A stretch of 64,000 bases of DNA from CAG-217 sp963605415 (GTDB lineage Bacteria > Bacillota > Clostridia > Oscillospirales > Acutalibacteraceae): positions 1-64,000 of the forward strand of contig CAVCUL010000005.1 in NCBI GenBank assembly GCA_963605415.1, given 5' to 3'. Made by a program: the position numbers and the translations under genes. Positions 50,929 through 59,502 of the stretch are shown piece after piece. The first letter of the stretch is position 1. Each line of letters begins with the position of its first letter. The notes under the pieces were generated by a model. The model did not search any database. It saw nothing but the letters and a program-made list of their open reading frames with translations, and was not told where the DNA came from.

Positions 50929-51285
50929 ATGATTTCTAACAACACAACAAAGGTGTACAGCACCAAGGCAAAGCTGACCGCCATTGAAAAAGAGTCCATT
51001 AAGGTCTATATGTTAGGCGCTGTGCACGGGTTTTGCAATGCCAATCCTACCAAGCCGTTTTCCGTACGGATTTTGTTCGGCGGCGGCAACCGGGATTGGC
51101 ATGGCACACCCATGCAGAGCATTTATAACTACTTCCTTGCACAGGGTTATAGCGAGGATGAGGCAGCCACCCGCGCCGCTCAAGACGCCGGTTATCTGCT
51201 CAAGGAGACCTTGTTGGAGGATAACTATAAGACTTATAAGATCGACGGTAAGGATACCAGCGTGCTGTACCGTCTGGACGCATAA
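50929..51285 (+). CDS. Hypothetical protein, 118 residues
   Basis: A soluble protein with no recognised family. It starts after ACGGAGGTATTATT. Segments: YSTKAKLTAIEKESIKVYMLGAVHGFCNA, SVRILFGGGNRDWHGTPMQSIYNYFLAQGYSEDEAATRAAQDAGYLL and a C-terminal strand pair around DTSVLYRLDA. The alternation suggests a compact alpha/beta fold. It lies between the collagen-like gene and a repeat-rich gap; base use is closer to the core genes than the collagen C-terminus. Confidence 0.6.
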   Translation: MISNNTTKVYSTKAKLTAIEKESIKVYMLGAVHGFCNANPTKPFSVRILFGGGNRDWHGTPMQSIYNYFLAQGYSEDEAATRAAQDAGYLLKETLLEDNYKTYKIDGKDTSVLYRLDA

Positions 51286-51302
51286 AATGGTACATATAAC
51301 TC

Positions 51303-51353
51303 GTAGGGGCGGCAATTTGCCGCCCGCGGCCCGATGTGGGCATCGGGCCCTAC
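51303..51353 (+). repeat. Interspersed palindrome, GTAGGG type
   Basis: GTAGGGGCGGCAATTTGCCG continues into a second GGCCCGATG...CATCGGGCC hairpin and closes with CCCTAC. A related hairpin, GTAGGGTGCGATG...CATCGCACC, follows at 51381-51405. These are dispersed non-coding repeats, not genes. Confidence 0.65.
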
Positions 51354-51408
51354 ATTTTGTTGATTTATAAAATCCATTTTGTAGGGTGCGATGCCCTCAT
51401 CGCACCGC

Positions 51409-51520
51409 AATCCCTCAGTCAGCTACGCTGACAGCTCCCTTTACAAGGGAGCCTAAGATATTGAAACCGATTTGCCTCCCTTGTAAAGGGAGGGGGACCA
51501 CCGCAGGTGGTGGAGGGATT
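51409..51520 (+). repeat. Interspersed palindromic repeat (long copy)
   Basis: Ends AATCCCTC and GAGGGATT form terminal inverted repeats. Inside are CTCCCTTTACAAGGGAG and CCTCCCTTGTAAAGGGAGG, which can pair with themselves or each other. About 112 bp, no coding capacity, related to 46626-46683: a MITE-like or REP-like element. The rest of the gap (51521-51670) shows no gene. Confidence 0.7.
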
Positions 51521-51670
51521 ACACGGCGAGTGGCAACCTTTTCGCTCTGTTAATACTGTATTAGGTGTAAAAACGCGCAAAAAATAATCGACAAAATGCG
51601 CAATAATGCTATATAAATTTGTAAAAATGTGAATTTTATAGGACGGTGTGTGCTAAACTTACAAAAAGTA

Positions 51671-51700
51671 TTGACAATTAAATCCACTTTATGTCATAAT
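51671..51700 (+). promoter_or_regulatory. Promoter of the 54-residue protein gene
   Basis: A perfect TTGACA at 51671-51676, an 18-bp spacer and CATAAT at 51695-51700. Confidence 0.6.
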
Positions 51701-51721
51701 TGACACAAAGGAGGAGCGAAA

Positions 51722-51886
51722 ATGATTGTAGAAAATACGAAAGATTTGGTGGAAACGGACGACTGCGTAATCATTGAAGCGATCTTGTCTGACGGCGATC
51801 TGCGATTTGTGCAAATTGCAGTCGGCATTCGCGACGAAGTGGGCGACATTGTTCGTATCATTTCCATTTCCACCAACCCAATCTAA
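51722..51886 (+). CDS. 54-residue acidic protein of unknown function
   Basis: Starts ATG 51722 behind a strong AAGGAGGAGCGAAA and ends TAA at 51884-51886. The peptide (MIVENTKDLVETDDCVIIEA ... GDIVRIISISTNPI) is acidic and strand-rich, with one cysteine. It has its own promoter and a terminator (AGCCGGGC/GCCCGGCT, 51893-51919), so it is a complete small transcription unit. No family is recognised. Confidence 0.65.
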   Translation: MIVENTKDLVETDDCVIIEAILSDGDLRFVQIAVGIRDEVGDIVRIISISTNPI

Positions 51887-52049
51887 CGAAACAGCCGGGC
51901 ATTCCGCCCGGCTATTTCTATGTCCATTTTTACTTTTTGTGGTCTGTCGGCGGGGTTCTGTGGGGGAGGCGGGTGCATATATTGTACGGGGTATGCGGGA
52001 AAATTGGGCGGTGCTTTTGCAAATTGTTTGTAAAAGAATTGCAAAAAGC

Positions 52050-52078
52050 ATTGACGGAAGTTGAAAAATATTATACAA
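52050..52078 (+). promoter_or_regulatory. Promoter of the EF-G-like gene
   Basis: TTGACG at 52050-52055, a 17-bp spacer and TACAAT at 52073-52078. Confidence 0.6.
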
Positions 52079-52117
52079 TATGCACAAAAGCAATTCTTAT
52101 TAAAGAGGGATGGACTT

Positions 52118-54172
52118 ATGAAAACTTACGCACCTGATCAAATTCGGAACATTGCGCTTGCAGGTCACGCCTCCAAGGGCAAAACCACCCTGCTGGAGGC
52201 TATGCTGCATTTGGCAGGGGCGACGGAACGGGCCGGTAAAGTGGCTGACGGCAACACGGTGTCTGACTTTGACGCCGAGGAGAAAAAGCGCCACATCAGT
52301 ATGGCCAGCGCCGTGGCTTCCGTTGAATATAAGGACAAAAAGCTGAACTTTATTGACACCCCCGGTCTGTTTGACTTTGAACAAGGGGCTTTTGAGGGTC
52401 TGCGCGCCGCAGAGACGGCGGTGATCGTGGTATCTGCCCGCAGCGGACTGGCCGTTGGTGCGGAAAAGGCATTTAAGAATGCCGGTTCCCGCCGTATGGC
52501 CCGTGTGCTGGTGACCACCAAAATGGACGACGACCGTGCGGATTTCTACAAGAGCTTTAACGGCATTGTGGCCAAGTTCGGCACGGCGGCCTGTCCGGTG
52601 GTGGTGCCCATCATCTCCGGCGGCAAGGTGGCTGCCTACTACAATATGATCGACGGCAAAGCCTACGCGTATGCAGACGGCAAGCGCACCGAGAGCGACG
52701 CCCAGCCGGACGACGCCCCCCGCTTTGAGGCGGTACAGGCTGTGTTTACGGAAGCGGTGGCTTCCGCCGATGAAGACTTGATGGAAAAATATTTTGAAGG
52801 CGAGGAACTGACCCCGGAGGAGAAGATCCGCGGGCTGAAAGCCGGTGTGGCGGACGGCTCCATTATTCCGGTGTTTGCCCTGAGCGGTTTGGCAGAGACA
52901 GCCTGCGACCTGCTGCTGGACTTCCTGGCAGAGGTGTGCCCTGGGCCTAAGAGCGAGTATGCGGCAGATGCAGAGGGTGAGCCGGTGGAGCTGACCCCGG
53001 ATCCCAACGGACCTTTGGCTGCAGTCTGTTTTAAGACGGTGGCGGATCCGTTTATCGGCAAGCTGTCTTACTTTAAGGTGATCAGCGGCAAAATCACCGC
53101 TGCTACCCCTGCTTACAATGCCCGCACCGGCAAAGAGGAGCGCATGGGCAAGTTGGTGAGCGTATTCGGCGCCAAGCAGACGGACATCAGCGAATTGTCC
53201 GCCGGGGATATTGGCGCAGTGACCAAGCTGGGCGGCTTTGCCACCGGCGACACTCTGTGCAGTGCTGCGCAGGTGGTGACTCTGGACGGCGTGCATATTC
53301 CAAATGCCACCTATGCCATGGCTGTGGAAGTGGCCAAGAAAGGCGAGGAGGAGAAAGTGGCTGCCGGGCTCGGCCGTCTGTGCGAGGAGGACCCGTCCCT
53401 GCACTTCGGTGTGAACCATGAGACCCATCAGCAGATCCTCAGCGGACTGGGCGAGCAGCACCTGGATGTGGCGATGGCAAGGCTGAAGAGCAAATTCGGC
53501 GTGGAGGCGACCCTGGTGCAGCCTCGGGTGGCGTACCGGGAGACCATCACTATGAAGGTCTCTGCCCAAGGGCGGCACAAGAAACAGTCCGGCGGCCACG
53601 GCCAATTTGGCGATGTGTTTATTGAATTTGAGCCTTATGATACAGAAGAACTGGTGTTTGCCGAGCGTGTGGTAGGTGGCGCCGTACCTAAGAACTTCTT
53701 CCCGGCGGTAGAAAAGGGCCTGCGGGAGAGTATGCAAAAGGGCGTGCTGGCCGGCTATCCCATGGTGGGCGTAAAGGCCACGCTGTTTGACGGCTCTTAC
53801 CACCCGGTGGACTCCAGCGAAATGAGCTTTAAGACCGCTGCGTCCCTGGCCTACAAAGAGGGCATTCCCAAGGCGATGCCGGTGCTGCTGGAGCCGATCC
53901 TGACGGTTACTGCAACGGTGAACGATGAGGCCATGGGCGATGTGATCGGCGATATTAACAAGCGCCGCGGGCGCGTGCTGGGGATGACCCCCTCCGGGGA
54001 TGGCAGCCAGGAGATCTTGGCCGAGGTGCCGGAGTCGGAGATGTCTACCTTCTCCACCGCCATGCGCCAAATGACCCAGGGCCGTGGCTCCTTTACCACC
54101 GCCTTTGCCCGCTATGATCGGTGCCCGGAGCACATTGCGCAAAAGATCAAGGCGGAAGCCAGTCAGTTATAA
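52118..54172 (+). CDS. Divergent elongation factor G-like translational GTPase
   Basis: A 684-residue EF-G paralogue with the full five-domain layout. G1 is GHASKGKT (residues 16-23; canonical EF-G has GHxDxGKT). Switch I lacks the R-G-I-T-I block (here EEKKRHISMASAV), G3 is DTPGLFDF, where canonical EF-G has His after DTPG, and G4 is TTKMD instead of NKMD. Domain IV includes GGHGQFGDVFIEFEP, as in FusA2-type proteins. This is not the housekeeping FusA, which is normally in the str operon. The family is called EF-G-like or EF-G2; role uncertain. Start at 52118 after AGAGGGA. A terminator follows at 54188-54216. Confidence 0.85.
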   Translation: MKTYAPDQIRNIALAGHASKGKTTLLEAMLHLAGATERAGKVADGNTVSDFDAEEKKRHISMASAVASVEYKDKKLNFIDTPGLFDFEQGAFEGLRAAETAVIVVSARSGLAVGAEKAFKNAGSRRMARVLVTTKMDDDRADFYKSFNGIVAKFGTAACPVVVPIISGGKVAAYYNMIDGKAYAYADGKRTESDAQPDDAPRFEAVQAVFTEAVASADEDLMEKYFEGEELTPEEKIRGLKAGVADGSIIPVFALSGLAETACDLLLDFLAEVCPGPKSEYAADAEGEPVELTPDPNGPLAAVCFKTVADPFIGKLSYFKVISGKITAATPAYNARTGKEERMGKLVSVFGAKQTDISELSAGDIGAVTKLGGFATGDTLCSAAQVVTLDGVHIPNATYAMAVEVAKKGEEEKVAAGLGRLCEEDPSLHFGVNHETHQQILSGLGEQHLDVAMARLKSKFGVEATLVQPRVAYRETITMKVSAQGRHKKQSGGHGQFGDVFIEFEPYDTEELVFAERVVGGAVPKNFFPAVEKGLRESMQKGVLAGYPMVGVKATLFDGSYHPVDSSEMSFKTAASLAYKEGIPKAMPVLLEPILTVTATVNDEAMGDVIGDINKRRGRVLGMTPSGDGSQEILAEVPESEMSTFSTAMRQMTQGRGSFTTAFARYDRCPEHIAQKIKAEASQL

Positions 54173-54346
54173 TACATATTCTATATGGGCAGCCCTCGGT
54201 ACACCGGGGGCTGTTTTGTATGCTTTTCGGGTTCTGTTGGCATACTGAAAAGGGGCGCTTTGTCTATCATTTGACAAAGCAGCCGTTTGGTGCTATAAAT
54301 GGGGTGTGCCCGGTGAAGGGTAATCGCTTTTGTTGGAGGAATCATT

Positions 54347-54964
54347 ATGCGTGAATTGTTTGAAAAATTCCGTGCCTATTCGATTGTCAGTATTATTGTT
54401 TCCGCGCTGTGCGGACTGGCACTGCTGATTTTTCCGGCGGCCAGTATTCGCTATATCAGCTTGGCCTTTGGCAGCGCGCTGCTGATTATGGGCACCGTGG
54501 GCGTGGTGCAGTATTTTCGAAAGACTGCCGGTCCGGTGGTGCTGTCTGTGGGGCTGATTTCCATGGTGTGCGGTGTGATTGTCTGCGCCAAGTATCAGAG
54601 TATTCTTACACTGGTGGAATTTCTGTTCGGCGCATTTATTTTCTGCGGCGGCATCATCGGTCTGGTGATCGCCCTGCGGCGGGAAATGCGGCTGATGCCC
54701 GGCTGGGGGGTCAATTTGGCGCTGACGGTGGTGTCCATTATTTTGGGACTTGTGTGTATGGTCAATCCGTTCCATACCGCCCTGGCGCTGGCCAGAATGC
54801 TGGGTGTGGCGTTGCTGCTGTATGCGGTGATGGAGGCTGTGGGCTATGTGCAGCTGCGCAAGGTGGGTCGCGCTGTGGAGGACGCAGTCAATCGTACGGC
54901 GCCGATCATTGACGAGAATGCTCGGGTGTTAAACGATACAGACGAAAATGTGAACAATCAATAA
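54347..54964 (+). CDS. DUF308 (HdeD-type) membrane protein
   Basis: A 205-residue protein with six hydrophobic helices (about 12-30, 34-52, 65-83, 88-108, 120-138, 145-165) and a soluble tail of about 40 residues (RKVGRAVEDAVNRTAPIIDEN...). The pattern ISLAFGSALLIMGTVGVVQYF...SILTLVEFLFGAFIFCGGIIGLVIALR fits DUF308. HdeD of E. coli is linked to acid resistance, but the clostridial members are uncharacterised. GGAGG precedes the ATG. It is followed by the MarR gene after about 90 bp. Confidence 0.75.
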   Translation: MRELFEKFRAYSIVSIIVSALCGLALLIFPAASIRYISLAFGSALLIMGTVGVVQYFRKTAGPVVLSVGLISMVCGVIVCAKYQSILTLVEFLFGAFIFCGGIIGLVIALRREMRLMPGWGVNLALTVVSIILGLVCMVNPFHTALALARMLGVALLLYAVMEAVGYVQLRKVGRAVEDAVNRTAPIIDENARVLNDTDENVNNQ

Positions 54965-54990
54965 AAATATACAATTTTCTTAATTTTCCC

Positions 54991-55019
54991 TTGACAAAAA
55001 ATTGATTTTATACTATATT
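54991..55019 (+). promoter_or_regulatory. Promoter of the MarR-family gene
   Basis: A perfect TTGACA at 54991-54996, a 17-bp spacer and TATATT at 55014-55019. Confidence 0.7.
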
Positions 55020-55057
55020 TATAAATGAGAAGAGCGTGAAGCAGAAAGGACTTCATT

Positions 55058-55501
55058 ATGAGCAAAAAAATGACTTCTTTGGGCAACAAGTTTATTCGCA
55101 CCGGCGATGCTGTTTCCAGTAAGTACAAGGGCCTGTCAAAGGCAGTGGCTGCTGAGTATCAGTTGACTGTATGCGAGATGGATATTCTTATGTGCCTGGA
55201 CCGCTGCAAGACTCCTCAAACTGTACGCGATGTGAGCCACGATACCCACTACTCCAAGGGTATGATCAGCCGATGCGTTGAGTCCCTGCGCCAGAGCGGC
55301 TATGTGACCGTTGAGCGCGATACTGTGGACCGCCGCGCTGTTCGCATCTCTACCACCGAGAAGGCAAAGCCTGCCATCGTTCTTTTCCATGACCAGGCAA
55401 ATGGGTTTATTGAGGCCCTGTATGCTGGCCTGAATGAGACTGATATCCAGACCTTGGATCAACTGATGGAGACCGTATTGGCGAATATCGAGGATATGTA
55501 A
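55058..55501 (+). CDS. MarR-family transcriptional regulator
   Basis: A 147-residue winged-helix regulator. The core LTVCEMDILMCLDRCKTPQTVRDVSHDTHYSKGMISRCVESLRQSGYVTVERDTVDRRAVRISTTEKAKPAI carries the recognition helix (SKGMISRCVESL) and wing with D-x-R-x-x-x-I typical of MarR proteins. C-terminal helices (about 115-147) form the dimer part. Its DNA has a lower GC content than the upstream genes. It has its own promoter and a strong terminator (55522-55566), and no divergent partner gene shows the ligand. Confidence 0.85.
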   Translation: MSKKMTSLGNKFIRTGDAVSSKYKGLSKAVAAEYQLTVCEMDILMCLDRCKTPQTVRDVSHDTHYSKGMISRCVESLRQSGYVTVERDTVDRRAVRISTTEKAKPAIVLFHDQANGFIEALYAGLNETDIQTLDQLMETVLANIEDM

Positions 55502-55521
55502 TCCGCTTTGTAATTACAAAT

Positions 55522-55566
55522 ATGCACCCTAAAAGTCAGAGGCTTTTAGGGTGCATTATTTTTTTG
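55522..55566 (+). terminator. Terminator after the MarR-family gene
   Basis: ATGCACCCTAAAAG (55522-55535) pairs with CTTTTAGGGTGCAT (55543-55556) and is followed by a T-run. Confidence 0.85.
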
Positions 55567-55714
55567 TAAGTATAGTCGGAGCGTGATCAATCCGCCCACT
55601 TTTATGCTCCAAAAATAGGACATGCCATAGTGTATTCTTGTGTTGTAAGCAAAAGGAATGCGGCGGGACTTGCCGTATTCCAACAACACAATTTTATACA
55701 ATGGAGGAAATGGT

Positions 55715-56992
55715 ATGAACGAATTTGATCGGGTAATCGGCTATGATACAATTAAAAACGAGTTGATGCAAATTGTAGATATGGTGCACAACAAAGAGCG
55801 ATACGAAGCGCTGGGCGCCAGAATGCCCAGTGGTGTGCTGCTGCATGGGGAACCGGGACTGGGCAAAACGCTGTTGGCTAAGTGCTTTATGCAGGCCAGT
55901 GGGCTGAACGCCTATACTTTAACCAATAACAAAGGCGGTGATGCGTTCGTAAATGAAATTACGACCACTTTTAAAAAGGCCAAGGCCAATGCACCGTCTG
56001 TGATCTTCTTAGATGATATGGACAAATTTGCCAACGATGACGAGCGGCATTGCGATGCAAAAGAATATGTTGCCGTTCAGGCGGGTATTGACAGTGTAAA
56101 GGGCTGTGATGTTTTTGTGATCGCTACAACCAATGCTCTTAGGAAGCTGCCAGATTCGCTGATTCGTTCCGGTAGATTTGACAGAACGATTGTCATTAAA
56201 GCACCGACACAGGAAGATGCGGCAAAAATCATTAAGCATTATATGAAGAACAAAAACATTTCACCGAATGTTGATTTTGATGATCTGTGTAAAATGATGT
56301 CCTATCGCTCTTGCGCAGATTTGGAAACCGTGCTGAATGAAGCGGCAATTTGCGCTGCTTATAACAGGAAAAATACGATTGAAATGGAAGAATTGGTTGA
56401 TGCGGTTTTAAGAATTCAATATAATGCGCCGGACGATTGCCTGCTGAAAGATAAGGACGAAGTGAAAAAGATTGCGCTGCACGAAGCAGGACATCTGGTT
56501 GTAAGTGAGCTGGTTTGCCCCGGAAGCGTCGGCCTTGCGTCCGTGCGCACAAAAGGTCGAAACAGTATGGGCGGCTTTGTACACCGGTGCGCTGAATTGG
56601 ACAGAAGATCTTATGCGATTGTGTGTTCCCTGGCTGGAAAAGTCGCCACAGAAATGTATTATCCGGAGTCCTGTGCAAGTGGATGCCAGTCCGATTTTGA
56701 CAGCGCAATCCAATGTATTCGTGACGATTTAACAGAGTCCGGTACCAATGGTGTGTCGTTTCTGGAATATGAGCGTTTTGGGTACGACTTATCTGACAGG
56801 ACTTATGATAACAGAGAGGCCGTGGTGCACGCAGAACTGGAGCGGTATTTGCGTAAGACCAGAAATCTGCTGATCCAAAATCGGGAATTTCTGGAAAGGG
56901 TTACAGACGCTCTCGTGCAAAAAGAAACACTCTTGTTTTCCGATATTCAAAAGATCAAAGAAAGTGTAACCGTTACGGAATTTGTAGCGTAG
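55715..56992 (+). CDS. Soluble FtsH-like AAA ATPase with an M41 metalloprotease domain
   Basis: A 425-residue protein. The AAA domain has Walker A GEPGLGKT (residues 45-52), Walker B SVIFLDDMDKF and a second region of homology with RSGRFDR. The protease domain has the zinc motif HEAGH (256-260) and a third ligand, Asp327, in SGCQSDFD. This is the FtsH order, but the N-terminal membrane helices and periplasmic domain of FtsH (about 600-650 residues) are missing, so it should be cytosolic. Start ATG 55715 behind GGAGG. It is not the housekeeping FtsH. It opens a lower-GC cluster running to 60.6 kb. Substrate and role are unknown; ATP-driven proteolysis is inferred from intact motifs. Confidence 0.85.
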   Translation: MNEFDRVIGYDTIKNELMQIVDMVHNKERYEALGARMPSGVLLHGEPGLGKTLLAKCFMQASGLNAYTLTNNKGGDAFVNEITTTFKKAKANAPSVIFLDDMDKFANDDERHCDAKEYVAVQAGIDSVKGCDVFVIATTNALRKLPDSLIRSGRFDRTIVIKAPTQEDAAKIIKHYMKNKNISPNVDFDDLCKMMSYRSCADLETVLNEAAICAAYNRKNTIEMEELVDAVLRIQYNAPDDCLLKDKDEVKKIALHEAGHLVVSELVCPGSVGLASVRTKGRNSMGGFVHRCAELDRRSYAIVCSLAGKVATEMYYPESCASGCQSDFDSAIQCIRDDLTESGTNGVSFLEYERFGYDLSDRTYDNREAVVHAELERYLRKTRNLLIQNREFLERVTDALVQKETLLFSDIQKIKESVTVTEFVA

Positions 56993-57029
56993 ATGAAACG
57001 AAAGATATAATGTTAATGCAGGACTAGTG

Positions 57030-57068
57030 TTGACAAAACAGCGTGAATTTGATAATATCATATTATCA
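57030..57068 (+). promoter_or_regulatory. Promoter with a palindromic operator
   Basis: A perfect TTGACA at 57030-57035, a 17-bp spacer and TAATAT at 57053-57058. The 19-bp perfect palindrome TGATAATATCATATTATCA (57050-57068) covers the -10 box and start region, so a dimeric repressor probably controls it. Confidence 0.7.
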
Positions 57069-57087
57069 AAAAGATTGGAGCGATGAT

Positions 57088-57825
57088 ATGGAAAATTTCT
57101 ACGATTGCAGAACAAATTCATCCATTAGCAAAGACGAATTTATAGAAATGTACAACAAAAGTTATTTCCGCTCGGCTGAAAGAGTGGTTAAAGGCGTTAC
57201 GCAAAATAGTAAAGTGGCCGAAACAGAAATTGAAAGAATATTGAACGAGGGCATTAAAACGACGAACGATGTAATCAATATTCTTGCCTGGAAAATCGGA
57301 AAGATCAAGCATAGAGAGACCGATGAGAACAGGGAAATCACTTTTTCCAAGGATTGGAAAGATCCTTATCGGTTTGAAATTTTTCGCTATGGCAAAAAAT
57401 GGAAAGACATCAATAAATTCGTTCAGTATATAGTTAATAATATTGCCGATTTGCAGTCGCTATCGAAAAATTGTCCCCAAGAGGTTTTAAACGAGTTGAA
57501 AGAAGAGGCTCCGAATGGTATTGGTACTGTATATTTGATTACGCTTTTATATTTTATCTCACAAGGTAAATACCCGATCTATGACCGGTTTGCATACATT
57601 GCACTTCAAGGGATCAAAACCGGAGCAAAGCCCCTTGCAACAAAAATTGATCCACAAACTTTGCCTGACAGAACGAGCAAAAAGTTCAAATCCGTATACG
57701 AAGACTGTATCGAACCATATATGAAGGAGCTTTCCGACATTTTCGGGAGCGATTACAAGAGCAGTATTGAAGAATACAGAAACATTGATCGTGCGCTTTG
57801 GGTTTACGGACACGCATTTAAATAA
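57088..57825 (+). CDS. Unknown protein with a weak HhH-GPD-like segment
   Basis: A 245-residue soluble, lysine-rich protein. Start ATG 57088 follows GGAGCGATGAT. One segment (NGIGTVYLITLLYFISQGKYPIYDRFAYIAL, about 150-180) has the G-I-G followed by a hydrophobic helix and K-x-P-I-Y-D that I associate with helix-hairpin-helix DNA glycosylases and similar proteins. The rest is unlike a canonical glycosylase and I see no catalytic Lys-Asp pair with certainty. It has its own operator-bearing promoter and low GC, and is followed by a terminator hairpin (about 57832-57859) shared with the next, opposite gene. Confidence 0.5.
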   Translation: MENFYDCRTNSSISKDEFIEMYNKSYFRSAERVVKGVTQNSKVAETEIERILNEGIKTTNDVINILAWKIGKIKHRETDENREITFSKDWKDPYRFEIFRYGKKWKDINKFVQYIVNNIADLQSLSKNCPQEVLNELKEEAPNGIGTVYLITLLYFISQGKYPIYDRFAYIALQGIKTGAKPLATKIDPQTLPDRTSKKFKSVYEDCIEPYMKELSDIFGSDYKSSIEEYRNIDRALWVYGHAFK

Positions 57826-57865
57826 TCAATCACCCCTACACCTATTCGTAGATGTAGGGGCGATT

Positions 57866-58306
57866 TTATTTTTCCAGCGCTTCATAAATCTTGTTAAATA
57901 CCAGCTGGTTGGGATAGTAGCGGTAATCTCTAAAAATGTCTATACCGCGTTTTTCATAGTGTTCTAAGATGGCAGCGGCGCAAGCGGCAGAGCGGCTTTG
58001 GCCGTAATTGCACTGGCAGATGATGGCGTCGCCCTTGTTTACTGCCTCTTTAACAAAAGCGGCAATGTGGTCTGCCTCCGGCAAATAGGTGCCATAGGTC
58101 AAGCCGTAATCCGGTAGGATCTCTTTATCAATATCAAATACGGCTACCTGCAACAGCATATCCGGTTTGCCTTTGTAGTCCACCGGTCCCTGGTTGTCAC
58201 TGCGGATCCCGGGCGGATCGTAAAAGCTGATCACGGCCGTGTGCGCCGGAAAATCCGTCTGAATGTATTTTTCAATTTCTTTTCTGGAATAAATCTGAAC
58301 TTCCAT
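57866..58306 (-). CDS. Small tyrosine/dual-specificity phosphatase-like protein
   Basis: A 146-residue protein. The sequence ICQCNYGQSRSAACAAAILEHY contains the CX5R phosphate loop (Cys-Asn-Tyr-Gly-Gln-Ser-Arg) with following Ser and helix, as in protein tyrosine/dual-specificity phosphatases; the upstream ISFYDPPG and DID segments fit the general fold. Start at 58306 behind AAAGGAGATAAAA. Similar stand-alone proteins of this kind occur in many bacteria, and phosphoprotein, phosphosugar or tRNA-related substrates are all possible. It lies between two rightward unknown genes, on the opposite strand. Confidence 0.65.
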   Translation of the reverse strand: MEVQIYSRKEIEKYIQTDFPAHTAVISFYDPPGIRSDNQGPVDYKGKPDMLLQVAVFDIDKEILPDYGLTYGTYLPEADHIAAFVKEAVNKGDAIICQCNYGQSRSAACAAAILEHYEKRGIDIFRDYRYYPNQLVFNKIYEALEK

Positions 58307-58493
58307 TTTTATCTCCTTTCTTTTGTTGCTCTTATTATAGCAGACGCTGTGACAGAAAATAAGTCCATGTCCTGATTTTTGCGCATTATGTATTGTACAA
58401 TTTTTCTGCAAGCGAGAGAAAACAATGAAAATTTAAATCTCTTACAATGCATATCATCGGATGATCGAGAAAAACCAGGGAGGCGTATGTATT

Positions 58494-59387
58494 ATGCAGG
58501 AAAAGGGCGATGAGCCGGTTGTAAAGCTGGCAAAGGATTTTATTGAAAACTGCAAGGATTTTGAAGTCAGAGAATTACAGCAAAAGGAACAGACAGGAAG
58601 CACGGATACTCCGAAAACGGAACAGCCTGGCGATTTGCAGGTTGTGCGATATGATGAGTATGTTAAGACACGAACGAGCCATAGGCTTATAGGAGGAGAA
58701 AAGCACCTGGAAATAGAGCAACTGGAGGAGACGGACATCTTAGAAAAAGGCGGATTGAAGCTCTTTTATAACGAGGAGATGGACTTAAAGGTAGAATGGA
58801 CGACAACATCGATCGTTCTTCATTCTTTGTATATCGGTGAGCATGTTTTGAGTGTGTCTCCTGTTTCAAAGTTTGACATTGGGCGATATTGTTCTTCGAT
58901 AAGGGAGAAATGGGGTGACGGCAATGTGGCATTCTGGTTTAAGGATAAGCCGCTGTATATTTGCGAATATGTTGAAAGCGAAGACCTAATGGACTATATT
59001 GACAAATTAGCGTCAAAAATAGAAACACTACAAATCACAGTGCTTTATTTGCCAAAGCTCGAATGTGCGCTTGCCGGTCGCAGCGACCAGGAGCAGATGT
59101 GGATTTTAAAATCCTTGAACGATTTTGCTTTTAAAAACCATATTTGCATCCTTGCTGCGTTGCAGCCGTATAGGGATGCACTATGTGGTTCTAATGTGTT
59201 TAATTCAATGCATTATGTTCAGTATGAAGTTTTAGCAAGAGCGGTACCGAACCGGGCAATTTATTTGGTCGATTATTCGTATGATTACAGTCGTGCCGAG
59301 ATTGCTTGGTGGGATCGTTCCATATATACTTCACGATGGCTTTCTATCAAAATGCCTGAGAACATTTATGACCGAAATGTTGAGTAA
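58494..59387 (+). CDS. Unknown protein, 297 residues
   Basis: No family is recognised. The N-terminal 90 residues are charged and probably flexible. From about 95 the sequence alternates strands and helices (EWTTTSIVLHSLYIGEHVL, VAFWFKDKPLYICEYV, LQITVLYLPKLECALAGRSDQEQMWILKSLNDFAFKNHICILAAL), a pattern that faintly recalls the RecA/DnaB core but lacks a Walker A motif. The start at 58494 is chosen for the upstream GGGAGG; 58461 is the alternative. No signal peptide or membrane span. Confidence 0.5.
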   Translation: MQEKGDEPVVKLAKDFIENCKDFEVRELQQKEQTGSTDTPKTEQPGDLQVVRYDEYVKTRTSHRLIGGEKHLEIEQLEETDILEKGGLKLFYNEEMDLKVEWTTTSIVLHSLYIGEHVLSVSPVSKFDIGRYCSSIREKWGDGNVAFWFKDKPLYICEYVESEDLMDYIDKLASKIETLQITVLYLPKLECALAGRSDQEQMWILKSLNDFAFKNHICILAALQPYRDALCGSNVFNSMHYVQYEVLARAVPNRAIYLVDYSYDYSRAEIAWWDRSIYTSRWLSIKMPENIYDRNVE

Positions 59388-59502
59388 ATGGGCGTACCGA
59401 ATAAGGCAGAGGTGACTTTTCAATCACCAATGCCCGAAAAAAGTCGCATATTCTATTGCATAATGTAGGCGTACGGTATAAAATGAATTTGAGGTGAACG
59501 CT

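Noticed and set aside
52100..54142. 680-residue minus-strand frame
   Set aside because: Antisense shadow of the EF-G-like gene.
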